Shown here: in pieces, positions 27,367 through 34,981 of the stretch
How positions within the stretch are numbered: the first letter of the stretch is position 1
Layout: every line of letters starts with the position of its first letter
NCBI RefSeq assembly: GCF_014205845.1
Contig: NZ_JACHCR010000002.1
Location: 420,362 to 484,361, forward strand
Reading direction: 5' to 3'
DNA length: 64,000 nt
Source of the DNA: Mucilaginibacter cryoferens
GTDB lineage: Bacteria > Bacteroidota > Bacteroidia > Sphingobacteriales > Sphingobacteriaceae
Notes under the pieces: generated by a model
The model's database searches: none
What the model was told of the DNA's origin: nothing
The model's input: only the letters and a program-made list of their open reading frames with translations
Program-made: the position numbers and the translations under genes

Positions 27367-28122
27367 TTATTTTTCGAGAATAAACCGGTAAACATAGGGA
27401 GCTTTATGTGCTCCTCCGGTAAATTTTTTGGCAATCCGCTCCAAAATTCCCAGGCTTAACATTTTGCGTTGAAAAGCCGCACGTATTAGCTTTTTGTTTA
27501 AGATAGTTTCGTATAAATTTTGCAGCTCGCCCATGGTAAAATCTTCGGTAAGTAAATTAAAACCGATGAGTTTCTGGTCGAGGTTAATTCGGAGGGTTTC
27601 TAATGCTTTTTGGATGATGAGTTGATGATCCTGCATCAGTACAGGTAGATCGTCAAGCGCATACCAATCGCAGCTGTCAGAAATGCTATCGGGGGTAGGG
27701 ATGGCTTTCGTAAAATCAACCAATGCGTAATAGCCTACAGATACAAAGCGTTTAAGTAACCAATGGTTTTCTGGCGGCATAACACCGCGCGCGGCCATTA
27801 TCGCTTTTAAAGGCGCGGCATCGTGGCGGCTCCTGTCGCCAAAAACATAAAATTGATCCAGGAAGATATTGGTAAGACCGGTACGATCAAGCAAAACCCG
27901 TCGCGCGGCTTCGTTTACATCTTCGTAATCACGAATAAAACCTCCCGGTAAAGCAAATAGTCCGGTGTTTTTGTAGGCAAGGAGTAATACCTTTAGCTGG
28001 TTGTCATGAAATCCGAAGATAACAGCATCAATAGCCAGGCCTGGCAAATAGCCATCGCCCCGGGCATCGGCCTCCTGATTTTTAAATTCGTTATTCATGT
28101 TTAGCAAATAAAAGCAGGGCAA
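27367..28122 (-). CDS. Nudix-derived transcriptional regulator (NrtR/AraR type)
   Basis: 251-residue protein with an N-terminal Nudix-fold effector domain (about 20-165) and a C-terminal winged helix (about 175-245, DFTMGELQNLYETILNKKLIRAAFQRKM). The Nudix box is degenerate: in PGGFIRDYEDVNEAARRVLL the spacing is kept, but the REUXEE glutamates are replaced (RVLLDR). It should therefore bind a nucleotide or sugar ligand without hydrolysing it. Such proteins repress NAD or pentose genes in Bacteroidota and Proteobacteria. It is divergent from the carboxylesterase at 28228, with a palindrome between them (28160-28182) that is a natural operator candidate. Which ligand it senses is unknown. Confidence 0.85.
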   Translation of the reverse strand: MPCFYLLNMNNEFKNQEADARGDGYLPGLAIDAVIFGFHDNQLKVLLLAYKNTGLFALPGGFIRDYEDVNEAARRVLLDRTGLTNIFLDQFYVFGDRSRHDAAPLKAIMAARGVMPPENHWLLKRFVSVGYYALVDFTKAIPTPDSISDSCDWYALDDLPVLMQDHQLIIQKALETLRINLDQKLIGFNLLTEDFTMGELQNLYETILNKKLIRAAFQRKMLSLGILERIAKKFTGGAHKAPYVYRFILEK

Positions 28123-28159
28123 GTAACAAAAATTTTGTTAAGCATGTAAATTTATTTAT

Positions 28160-28182
28160 TATTGTATCATTATGTTACAATA
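28160..28182. promoter_or_regulatory. palindromic operator candidate, 7-9-7
   Basis: TATTGTA and TACAATA separated by 9 bases form a perfect inverted repeat in the 105-bp gap between the divergent Nudix-type regulator and the carboxylesterase. Its length (23 bp) fits a dimeric winged-helix regulator. It sits 38 bp from the regulator start and 46 bp from the esterase start. Binding is an inference. Confidence 0.45.
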
Positions 28183-28227
28183 GTAAATAATTTTATTGTT
28201 CAACACAAAACCAACCAATTATAACGC

Positions 28228-29853
28228 ATGAAGAAATCATTTTTAGCAGTACTACTGCTGGTGCAAATTGCTACTGTAAAGGTAATTGCACAAACAAACC
28301 AGGTAACCGTAGAAAACGGCACACTGGAGGGCGTAAAAGAAGCCGGCTCGCCTGTATCTATTTTTAAGGGAATACCTTTTGCGCAGCCACCTGTTGGCGA
28401 TCTGCGCTGGAAAGAGCCGCAGCCTGCAAAAAACTGGACCGGTGTGCTTAAGGCCGATCATTTTGGCAACAACCCTATGCAACGTCCAATTTTTGGCGAT
28501 ATGGGTTTCCGCTCTGCCGGGGCCAGCGAAGATTGCTTGTACCTTAACGTATGGACACCCGCCAAAACCATGAAGGAAAAACTACCCGTATTGGTTTATT
28601 TTTATGGTGGGGGACTTGCCGCTGGCGACGGCTCTGAGCCACGTTATGATGGTGAGAGCATGGCAAAAAAAGGTATTGTGGTGCTCACCGTAAATTACCG
28701 GTTAGGCATCTTCGGTTTTTTCTCACATCCGGAATTAACTGCCGAATCGCCTAATCATTCATCAGGTAACTATGGTTATCTCGATCAGAATGCAGCTTTG
28801 CTTTGGGTGCAAAAAAATGTGGCCAAATTTGGTGGCGACCCTAAACATGTAACCATTGCGGGTGAGTCGGCTGGTTCTATATCAGTATCGGTACAAATGG
28901 CATCACCTTTATCAAAAGACCTGATGATTGCAGCCATTGGCGAAAGCGGTGCCGGTATTAATCCAACACTTAACTCCATACCACTCGCCGATGCAGAAAA
29001 GAATGGGGTTACCTTCGCGGCCCATGTAAAAGCCGGTTCATTGGCCGAATTAAGGGCAATACCCGCAAAAGATCTGCTTGATGCTGTTTATCAGCCCGGT
29101 TCAACACCAATGACACCAACAATTGACGGCTATCTATTACCGAAATCGCTGCCTGCCATTTTTGAAGCCGGTGAACAAGCTAAAATCCCAATCCTGGTTG
29201 GGTGGAACTCGGCCGAAGTGCCTTACCAGTTTATGATGCGTGCTGACGCGCCAACGCTCGAAAATTATAAGAAAACATTGACAACTTTATATGGAGATAA
29301 AGCCGACGAAGCCATGAAGCTGTACCCGGCATCTACCGATGAGGAAGTGGTTAAATCGGCCACTGCCTTATCAAGCGATCGTTTTATTGTTTACAGCACC
29401 TGGAAATGGGCCGATCTGCAAATGCAAACCGGTGGCAAACCTGTGTATCGTTATTTGTTTTCGAGGGTACGCCCCGCAATGACCGCCCAGATGGGTAATG
29501 CTACCGCAGGCCTTGCCGGTGGCGTGGTTAAAGGTGACGCCGCCAAAGCAGCTCCTAAGCCCGCTGCTGTAGGCGCTGCACATGCTTCAGAAATTGAATA
29601 TGCTATGGGTAACCTGGCCACCAATAAAGTTTACGCCTGGACACCCGATGATTATAAGGTATCGGCAACTATGGAGAATTACTTTGCCAACTTTATAAAA
29701 ACGGGTAATCCAAATGGAAACGGACAGCCAAAATGGGATGCCAATACTGGTAAAGCCCCGGTTAAGTTTATGAACATAGACGTTAAGAGCGAACAACAAA
29801 CCGAAGCTGATAGGGAAAGATACCTTTTCCTGGATAAGGAATATATGAAATAG
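28228..29853 (+). CDS. secreted type B carboxylesterase
   Basis: 541-residue alpha/beta-hydrolase of the carboxylesterase B (cholinesterase-like) family. The signal peptide is MKKSFLAVLLLVQIATVKVIAQ. Then follow the family motifs GIPFAQPPVGDLRWKEPQ, SEDCLYLNVWTP (about 91-102), the oxyanion region YGGG, and the nucleophile elbow GESAGS (Ser about 214). The triad His is likely in AAHASEIEY near 450. It should hydrolyse carboxylic esters in the periplasm or outside the cell. Substrates in related Bacteroidota proteins include p-nitrobenzyl and acylated sugar or plant esters, which cannot be resolved here. It is monocistronic, followed by a probable terminator at 29879. Confidence 0.92.
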   Translation: MKKSFLAVLLLVQIATVKVIAQTNQVTVENGTLEGVKEAGSPVSIFKGIPFAQPPVGDLRWKEPQPAKNWTGVLKADHFGNNPMQRPIFGDMGFRSAGASEDCLYLNVWTPAKTMKEKLPVLVYFYGGGLAAGDGSEPRYDGESMAKKGIVVLTVNYRLGIFGFFSHPELTAESPNHSSGNYGYLDQNAALLWVQKNVAKFGGDPKHVTIAGESAGSISVSVQMASPLSKDLMIAAIGESGAGINPTLNSIPLADAEKNGVTFAAHVKAGSLAELRAIPAKDLLDAVYQPGSTPMTPTIDGYLLPKSLPAIFEAGEQAKIPILVGWNSAEVPYQFMMRADAPTLENYKKTLTTLYGDKADEAMKLYPASTDEEVVKSATALSSDRFIVYSTWKWADLQMQTGGKPVYRYLFSRVRPAMTAQMGNATAGLAGGVVKGDAAKAAPKPAAVGAAHASEIEYAMGNLATNKVYAWTPDDYKVSATMENYFANFIKTGNPNGNGQPKWDANTGKAPVKFMNIDVKSEQQTEADRERYLFLDKEYMK

Positions 29854-29878
29854 AGATCGTTTACAGGTTGATTTGATT

Positions 29879-29914
29879 ATCCCGGTTGCTGCAAGGCGGC
29901 AGGGATTTTTTTTT
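29879..29914 (+). terminator. probable intrinsic terminator
   Basis: ATCCC pairs with GGGAT, and inside it TGCTG with CGGCA (one G-T pair), followed by a run of nine T. It begins 26 bp after the carboxylesterase stop. Confidence 0.65.
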
Positions 29915-29919
29915 GGTTT

Positions 29920-30546
29920 TTACCTTTTTGTAAAAGCTATTTTAATACCCATCAGCACAAAAACAATAGCCGAAAACTTGTTAAGCCAAACACCAAAGGT
30001 TGGGCGTTGCTTTAATTGGGTTGATAATGAACCTGCGAAAAAAGTAAGCATCATAAACCACAATAAACTCATTAAGGCATAGGTAACACCCAGTAGCACA
30101 AAAGGCAATGCATTATGTATATAAGCCGTTTGTATAAATTGCGGAAAGAAAGCCAAAAAGAAAATAGCAACCTTTGGGTTAAGTATATTGGTGAGTACGG
30201 CAGATAAATAGGTTTTCCTTACAGGTTCTGATACTACCCGGACATCCTGGTTTGTGATAGCATCCTTCGAGAAAAATTTAGTAACGCCGAGATAAACCAG
30301 GTAAGCAGCCCCCGCATATTTCATAAAACTGAAAGCAATAGCCGACTGAGAAAGTATAAGTGATAGTCCAAATGCGGCCAGGGTTGTATGCACAAGCACA
30401 CCTGTGCTAATACCTAACGTGGCGTAAATACCCGCCTTTTTGCCCTGTGCTATAGATTTGTTTAACACAAACATGGTATCGATACCCGGAGACATGATGA
30501 ACAGGAGCGAGGTGATTAAAAAGGTGCTGAAGTTAATGATGCCCAT
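29920..30546 (-). CDS. LysE/RhtB-family amino acid exporter
   Basis: 208-residue inner-membrane protein with six hydrophobic helices. The ATG at 30546 is preferred because the family signature begins there (INFSTFLITSLLFIMSPGIDTMFVL, containing the conserved PG of the first helix). A start at 30582 would add a poorly conserved 12-residue leader. Other family marks are GKKAGIYATLGISTG (about 45-59) and LNPKVAIFFLAFFPQF. LysE/RhtB members export amino acids such as homoserine, threonine or lysine; the substrate is unknown. A box CAAAAGTA (TACTTTTG on this strand) at 30551-30558 would give a transcript that begins almost at the start codon. Confidence 0.88.
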   Translation of the reverse strand: MGIINFSTFLITSLLFIMSPGIDTMFVLNKSIAQGKKAGIYATLGISTGVLVHTTLAAFGLSLILSQSAIAFSFMKYAGAAYLVYLGVTKFFSKDAITNQDVRVVSEPVRKTYLSAVLTNILNPKVAIFFLAFFPQFIQTAYIHNALPFVLLGVTYALMSLLWFMMLTFFAGSLSTQLKQRPTFGVWLNKFSAIVFVLMGIKIAFTKR

Positions 30547-30582
30547 AACGCAAAAGTAAGAATATATTATTTCGGCATTCAT

Positions 30583-30613
30583 ATTAACGGCAGGTTTTAA
30601 ACCCGTCGTTAAT
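30583..30613. promoter_or_regulatory. 31-bp palindrome between divergent genes
   Basis: ATTAACG-N3-GGTTT-T-AAACC-N3-CGTTAAT, symmetrical around 30598. It lies between the LysE exporter (minus) and the SMUG2 glycosylase (plus, start 30644). It may be an operator or a small hairpin. Confidence 0.45.
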
Positions 30614-30643
30614 GTGAATGCATTCTGCTATTTTTACCGCCAC

Positions 30644-31342
30644 ATGAGCACATTTGCCGATAGAATCATTGCCTTTAATAAACAACTGGAATACACCGGC
30701 TCGTTGCCGCCGGGCGTCAGCATTATGAATCCTTTCAGGGATAATGATTTTGCTATGGATGTTTCATCCCTGTTTTACCGTAAGTACTATAATGATAACC
30801 ATCCCCGGCATTTAATATTGGGCATAAACCCCGGCAGGTTTGGCTCGGCCATGACGGGAGTTTCTTTTACCGATCCTAAGAGGATGATCAACCAATGCCA
30901 TATCCCATATACAGGGCCTATCACTCATGAACCATCGTCAGAGTATGTTTACGATATGATCAATGCTTTTGGTGGGATAGCCGAATTTTATCAGCAGTTT
31001 TATATTCATTCTGTTTGCCCCCTGGGTTTTACCATAACCGGTCCGAAAGGAAAGGAAGTAAATTATAATTATTACGATACGCCGGAACTTACAAAGGCTG
31101 TGTACCCGTTTATCATAGAAAATATTGAAAAACAAATAGCCCTCGGGTTCCAAACTGATATTTGCTTTTGTTTCGGCACAGGTAAAAACGAAGCTTTTCT
31201 GCGTAAACTGAACGACGAGAAGAAATTTTTTAAAAAGGTTGTGGCTTTAGAGCATCCCCGGTTTATAATGCAATACAAATCAAAAACAAAGCAGGATTAT
31301 ATTGCCAAATACTTAAATGCATTTACAGAAGCAATTATTTAG
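30644..31342 (+). CDS. SMUG2-type DNA glycosylase (DUF4918)
   Basis: 232-residue enzyme of the uracil-DNA glycosylase superfamily. Visible family features are LILGINPGRFGSAMTGVSFTDP (about 58-79; GINPG is motif 1, carrying the catalytic Asn) and the late motif EHPRFIMQYK (about 200-209), in which HPR corresponds to the leucine-intercalation loop region. SMUG2 enzymes, described in Pedobacter heparinus, excise uracil and xanthine-type damage from DNA. A GTG start at 30614 is possible, but the ATG at 30644 (MSTFADRI) gives the usual family N-terminus. Its last 8 bases overlap the end of the convergent small gene at 31335. Confidence 0.85.
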   Translation: MSTFADRIIAFNKQLEYTGSLPPGVSIMNPFRDNDFAMDVSSLFYRKYYNDNHPRHLILGINPGRFGSAMTGVSFTDPKRMINQCHIPYTGPITHEPSSEYVYDMINAFGGIAEFYQQFYIHSVCPLGFTITGPKGKEVNYNYYDTPELTKAVYPFIIENIEKQIALGFQTDICFCFGTGKNEAFLRKLNDEKKFFKKVVALEHPRFIMQYKSKTKQDYIAKYLNAFTEAII

Positions 31343-31658
31343 TACTGATATCGCGCTGATGGTCATCAAACTCCTTGCCGGTAGCATGGTAACCTCTAAT
31401 AAATTGAGCGAGTTGTTTCAATTCAAAATCAGTAAGCTCGGTACCACCAGAATAATGATAACCACTATCCACATCATCCAAAAATATAGCTCCCAAATAA
31501 CCTTTATCAAAAGTCTTCGCGCTGTCTATCTCCCGGTACAATTTATAAGTGCCTGTTTTGCCTCCGGCAGCATTGTTAATATCTGCCGGATCTACAGCTA
31601 TATTAATATGTGTGCCATCTTCTTTATTTATGCCGAATGTTACGCCGCTTGTTATCAT
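31335..31658 (-). CDS. conserved-looking hypothetical protein (107 aa)
   Basis: I do not recognise a family. The 107-residue protein has no signal peptide or membrane helix. It is acidic and rich in Gly, Asp and Thr, with a pattern of short strands (VTFGINKEDGTHINIAVDP, LGAIFLDDVDSGYHYSGG) and a C-terminal helix (DFELKQLAQFIRGYHATG). The frame is preferred over the opposite-strand frame because it has sensible composition and no cysteine or rare-residue excess. It converges with the DNA glycosylase gene, with an 8-bp overlap of the 3' ends, so no terminator fits between them. Confidence 0.62.
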   Translation of the reverse strand: MITSGVTFGINKEDGTHINIAVDPADINNAAGGKTGTYKLYREIDSAKTFDKGYLGAIFLDDVDSGYHYSGGTELTDFELKQLAQFIRGYHATGKEFDDHQRDISTK

Positions 31659-31773
31659 AGTAATTTATTTATTACTAATCAGACAATTGGTACCTGAATT
31701 TGTTTACCCATTGGTTTAATCTATATACACTAACTGAATAGCCTATTGGTAATAAAACTTTTTTTTAATGCAG

Positions 31774-31796
31774 GCGTATATTCATATGAATAACGC
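31774..31796. promoter_or_regulatory. inverted repeat upstream of mgtC-like gene
   Basis: TATTCATATGAATA (31779-31792) is a perfect 14-bp palindrome, flanked by GCGT and ACGC with one extra base on the left. It ends 37 bp before the MgtC-like start, where an operator or a 5'-UTR hairpin would lie. Confidence 0.4.
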
Positions 31797-31832
31797 ACTT
31801 GTTAAATACCAATACCCAATAAACTCAAATTT

Positions 31833-32510
31833 ATGCTAAGTACTTACGAAACCATCCTCCGATTATTAATTGCCGCATTGTTAGGTAGTATAATAGGCTG
31901 GGAGCGCGAACGCAGGCATTGGACAGCAGGCTTACGAACCCATATGATGGTTTCGCTTGGTGCAGCCTTAATGATGCTGGTATCGGCCTATGGTTTTGGG
32001 GATGTGGTAGGTAAACCGGGCATAGTGCTCGATCCGTCACGAGTGGCTGCGCAAGTTGTAAGCGGCATTGGCTTTTTAGGGGCAGGAACCATATTTTTTT
32101 TACGTAACGAGATAGTTAAAGGACTAACCACAGCAGCTGGCTTATGGACGGTTGCAGGTATTGGATTGGCCGTGGGCGGCGGTTTATATATAGAGGCTGT
32201 GAGTGCTACAGCCATCGCGTTAATTATATTGGCAGTATTTAAACCTTTTGAGAACCGTTTTTTTAAGAAAAATAAATACAGAAGTATCAGGATGATATTG
32301 GCTCAAAAATATGTTGATTTTGCATCTATTGAGCATGTATTGGATGAACACAATATATCTTTCAGAGAAATCAGCTTATCGGCCGGAGACGGAAATGACG
32401 AGATCAGGATAACTATTCAAAAGCAATTTGGCGAACACGAAAACACGTTAGTGGTATTGGCCGAGTTAAAAAAGATAGCAGGTGTTAGCGGAGTTGAATT
32501 TTTAAGCTGA
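31833..32510 (+). CDS. MgtC/SapB-family membrane protein
   Basis: 225-residue protein with five hydrophobic helices and a C-terminal soluble ACT-like part (about 145-225). The family signature is visible as LLIAALLGSIIGWERERRHWTAGLRTHMMVSLGAALMM (Arg/Glu-rich loop at about 22-35) and VVSGIGFLGAGTIFF (about 74-88). MgtC proteins modulate F1Fo-ATPase or magnesium and acid tolerance in pathogens; in free-living Bacteroidota the role is unsettled. It stands alone, between the convergent hypothetical gene and the GH20 gene. Confidence 0.9.
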   Translation: MLSTYETILRLLIAALLGSIIGWERERRHWTAGLRTHMMVSLGAALMMLVSAYGFGDVVGKPGIVLDPSRVAAQVVSGIGFLGAGTIFFLRNEIVKGLTTAAGLWTVAGIGLAVGGGLYIEAVSATAIALIILAVFKPFENRFFKKNKYRSIRMILAQKYVDFASIEHVLDEHNISFREISLSAGDGNDEIRITIQKQFGEHENTLVVLAELKKIAGVSGVEFLS

Positions 32511-32614
32511 AGAAACACTTTTATTAACTTTTGTAATAAAATTAAAAAGTTTTGATATGTTTATAAAATTATAGCAAACAACTGTGTTCACTACTCAAAA
32601 GAGCCTGTTTATTT

Positions 32615-32622
32615 TAACTTTG
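32615..32622 (+). promoter_or_regulatory. -7 box TAACTTTG before the glycosidase operon
   Basis: Exact match to the Bacteroidota -7 consensus TAnnTTTG, 49 bp upstream of the GH20 start codon. No clear -33 TTTG is seen at the usual distance. Confidence 0.5.
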
Positions 32623-32671
32623 TTCTTTGAGTGTTGTGGTTGGTTGAGATTTATTTATAAACATACTATCA

Positions 32672-34972
32672 ATGATAGCTTTCGCTAAAAAAAACATCTC
32701 TTTTAAGCTTGGTATTTTACTTATTTGCGCTGGTTTTAATGTAAACGCGCAAAATGCAGCTAAGTTTCCGTTAATACCATACCCAGCCAAATTGGTTGCC
32801 GGTACAGGTTCTTTTATCATAACACCGCAAACCGCTATTGTAACGGCCAGGGAGTTTAACAGCGAAGCTATCGAACTTAATAGCTTATTACAAAAAGGTT
32901 TAGGTAAAAAGTTAAAACTCGATAATACAGCTAAAATCCATGCTATAAAACTGGTTTACGATGCAAGTATTACCGCTCCCGAGGCCTATAGCCTCAGTAT
33001 TACTACCAATCAGTTGGTTATCAGGGCAAAAGATGCCGCAGGTGTTTTTCACGCTGTGGAAACCATAAGGCAATTGCTCCCTGTTTCTGTAGAAACAAAT
33101 ACGGTACATAAGCAATTAACATTACCCGCGGTAAGTATAGAAGACCAGCCTGCTTACGCATGGCGCGGTATGCACCTTGATGTATCCCGTCACTTTTTTT
33201 CGGTAAGCTATCTTAAAAAGTTTATAGATAGAATGGCCCTTTATAAAATGAATAAGCTTCACCTGCATTTAACAGACGACCAGGGCTGGCGTATTGAGAT
33301 AAAAAAATATCCAAAACTGACTGAAGATGGTGCATGGCGTACTTTTAACAACCAGGATTCATCATGTATTAAGCGCTCAAAGGATAACCCCGATTTTATT
33401 ATCGACAAGGAGCATATCATTCAACGTAATGGTAAAACCTTGTACGGTGGTTTTTATACCCAACAAGAGATGAAAGGTGTAGTAGCTTATGCTGCTGCAA
33501 AACACATTGATATTATACCCGAAATTGATATGCCAGGCCATATGATGGCAGCCATAAACTCGTATCCGTTTTTAACCTGCAACGGCGAAAATAAATGGGG
33601 CACCCTGTTTACCCGGCCTATTTGCCCGTGTAACGAAACTACTTTTGAGTTTGCGCAAAATGTATTTACCGAGATCATGGATATCTTTCCATCCAAATAC
33701 ATCCACATTGGTGGCGACGAAGTTGACCGTACAGACTGGGGTAAATCTGATGCCTGTAAAGCATTAATGGAGCGCGAGGGTATTAAGGACCTACCTGCGT
33801 TACAGAGTTATTTTATTAACCGGATGGAAAAATTCTTTAATTCAAAGGGGCGTAAACTGATAGGTTGGGACGAGATCATTGAAGGGGGAATTAGCCCGAC
33901 GGCTATTGTGATGTACTGGCGTACCTGGGTGCCCGATGCACCGGTAAAGGCGGTTAAAAACGGCAATACCGTTATTATGACCCCTGGCGAACCTTTATAC
34001 TTTGATAATCAGCCCGATCAGTATTCCATTTACAAGGTTTATCATTTTAATCCTATTCCCAAAGTTTTAAATACCGAAGAAGCAAAATCCATCATTGGTG
34101 CCCAAGCCAACATTTGGTCGGAGCAGATCCCATCCGAACGCCGTGCAGATTATATGGCAATGCCGCGAATGACCGCCCTGGCCGAAGCGCTTTGGACAAA
34201 TAAGGCCGATAAATATGATTTCTATTTGGCAAGGCTGGTAGAGCAATATAAAAGGATGGATGCCTTAAAGATAAATTATCGCCTGCCCGATCTGTCAAAC
34301 CTGTTAAATGAATATGTATTTACCGATGAAGGCAGGTTGAGTATAACCCCACCGTTACCCGGCTTAACTATACATTATACTACCGATGGAACTTTACCTG
34401 ATGCTAAATCGCCGGAGTTACCATCGCCGTTAATTATAAAAAAATCTGAGCTGATTAGGCTTGCACCTTTTACTGCCAGTGGTGCCCGCGGCGATGTTTA
34501 CAATTTAAATTATAAACAACAGCAAATGCTGGGCGCGGTAAAAATTGCGCCACCAAAACCAGGATTGGCCTGTACCTATTATAAAGCCTACTTTAAAGAA
34601 ACCGCTTTAATGAAGGATGCCAAAGTTGACAGTACTTTTACTACCGATAAAATTGAGGTGCCTGCAACGGTAAAAGCGCCATCGTTTGGTATTACTTATA
34701 AAGGCTATATAGATGTGCCTGCCGATGGTATTTACACTTTTTATTTAACTTGCGATGATGGCGGTGTGCTAAAAATAGGCCCTTCTGTTACTGTAAATAA
34801 CGATGGCAATCACTCGGCCCAGGAGCGCAGCGGACAAATAGCCCTAAAAATGGGTGCCCATCCTTTCCACCTCGATTTTATTGAAGGTGGTGGCGGTTTT
34901 ACCCTTAAATTAAAATATAGTGTTAACGGTTCTGAGCCGCAGGAGATACCGGCCAATTGGTTTAAAAATTAA
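32672..34972 (+). CDS. secreted GH20 beta-N-acetylhexosaminidase with PA14 domain
   Basis: 766-residue exported enzyme. The signal peptide (MIAFAKKNISFKLGILLICAGFNVNAQ) is followed by a GH20b alpha/beta domain (about 30-155) and the TIM barrel (about 160-510). Signatures are KLHLHLTDDQGWR (about 190-203), IDMPGHMMA, and the catalytic Asp-Glu pair in HIGGDEVDR (about 346-354). A chitobiase C-like/Fn3 segment follows (about 560-630: YTTDGTLPDAKSPE), then a PA14 carbohydrate-binding domain (about 635-766: YKGYIDVPADGIYTFYL). GH20 enzymes release terminal GlcNAc or GalNAc by substrate-assisted catalysis. It is the first gene of a co-directional set with GH29 and GH92 (9 and 72 bp gaps), consistent with N-glycan trimming. 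Confidence 0.95.
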   Translation: MIAFAKKNISFKLGILLICAGFNVNAQNAAKFPLIPYPAKLVAGTGSFIITPQTAIVTAREFNSEAIELNSLLQKGLGKKLKLDNTAKIHAIKLVYDASITAPEAYSLSITTNQLVIRAKDAAGVFHAVETIRQLLPVSVETNTVHKQLTLPAVSIEDQPAYAWRGMHLDVSRHFFSVSYLKKFIDRMALYKMNKLHLHLTDDQGWRIEIKKYPKLTEDGAWRTFNNQDSSCIKRSKDNPDFIIDKEHIIQRNGKTLYGGFYTQQEMKGVVAYAAAKHIDIIPEIDMPGHMMAAINSYPFLTCNGENKWGTLFTRPICPCNETTFEFAQNVFTEIMDIFPSKYIHIGGDEVDRTDWGKSDACKALMEREGIKDLPALQSYFINRMEKFFNSKGRKLIGWDEIIEGGISPTAIVMYWRTWVPDAPVKAVKNGNTVIMTPGEPLYFDNQPDQYSIYKVYHFNPIPKVLNTEEAKSIIGAQANIWSEQIPSERRADYMAMPRMTALAEALWTNKADKYDFYLARLVEQYKRMDALKINYRLPDLSNLLNEYVFTDEGRLSITPPLPGLTIHYTTDGTLPDAKSPELPSPLIIKKSELIRLAPFTASGARGDVYNLNYKQQQMLGAVKIAPPKPGLACTYYKAYFKETALMKDAKVDSTFTTDKIEVPATVKAPSFGITYKGYIDVPADGIYTFYLTCDDGGVLKIGPSVTVNNDGNHSAQERSGQIALKMGAHPFHLDFIEGGGGFTLKLKYSVNGSEPQEIPANWFKN

Positions 34973-34981
34973 AAATATTTT

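Noticed and set aside
31317..31697. 126-residue plus-strand frame opposite the hypothetical gene at 31335
   Set aside because: Composition is rich in Ile, Cys and Tyr in unlikely patterns, while the minus-strand frame looks like a normal soluble protein. Still, neither is confirmed by a known family.
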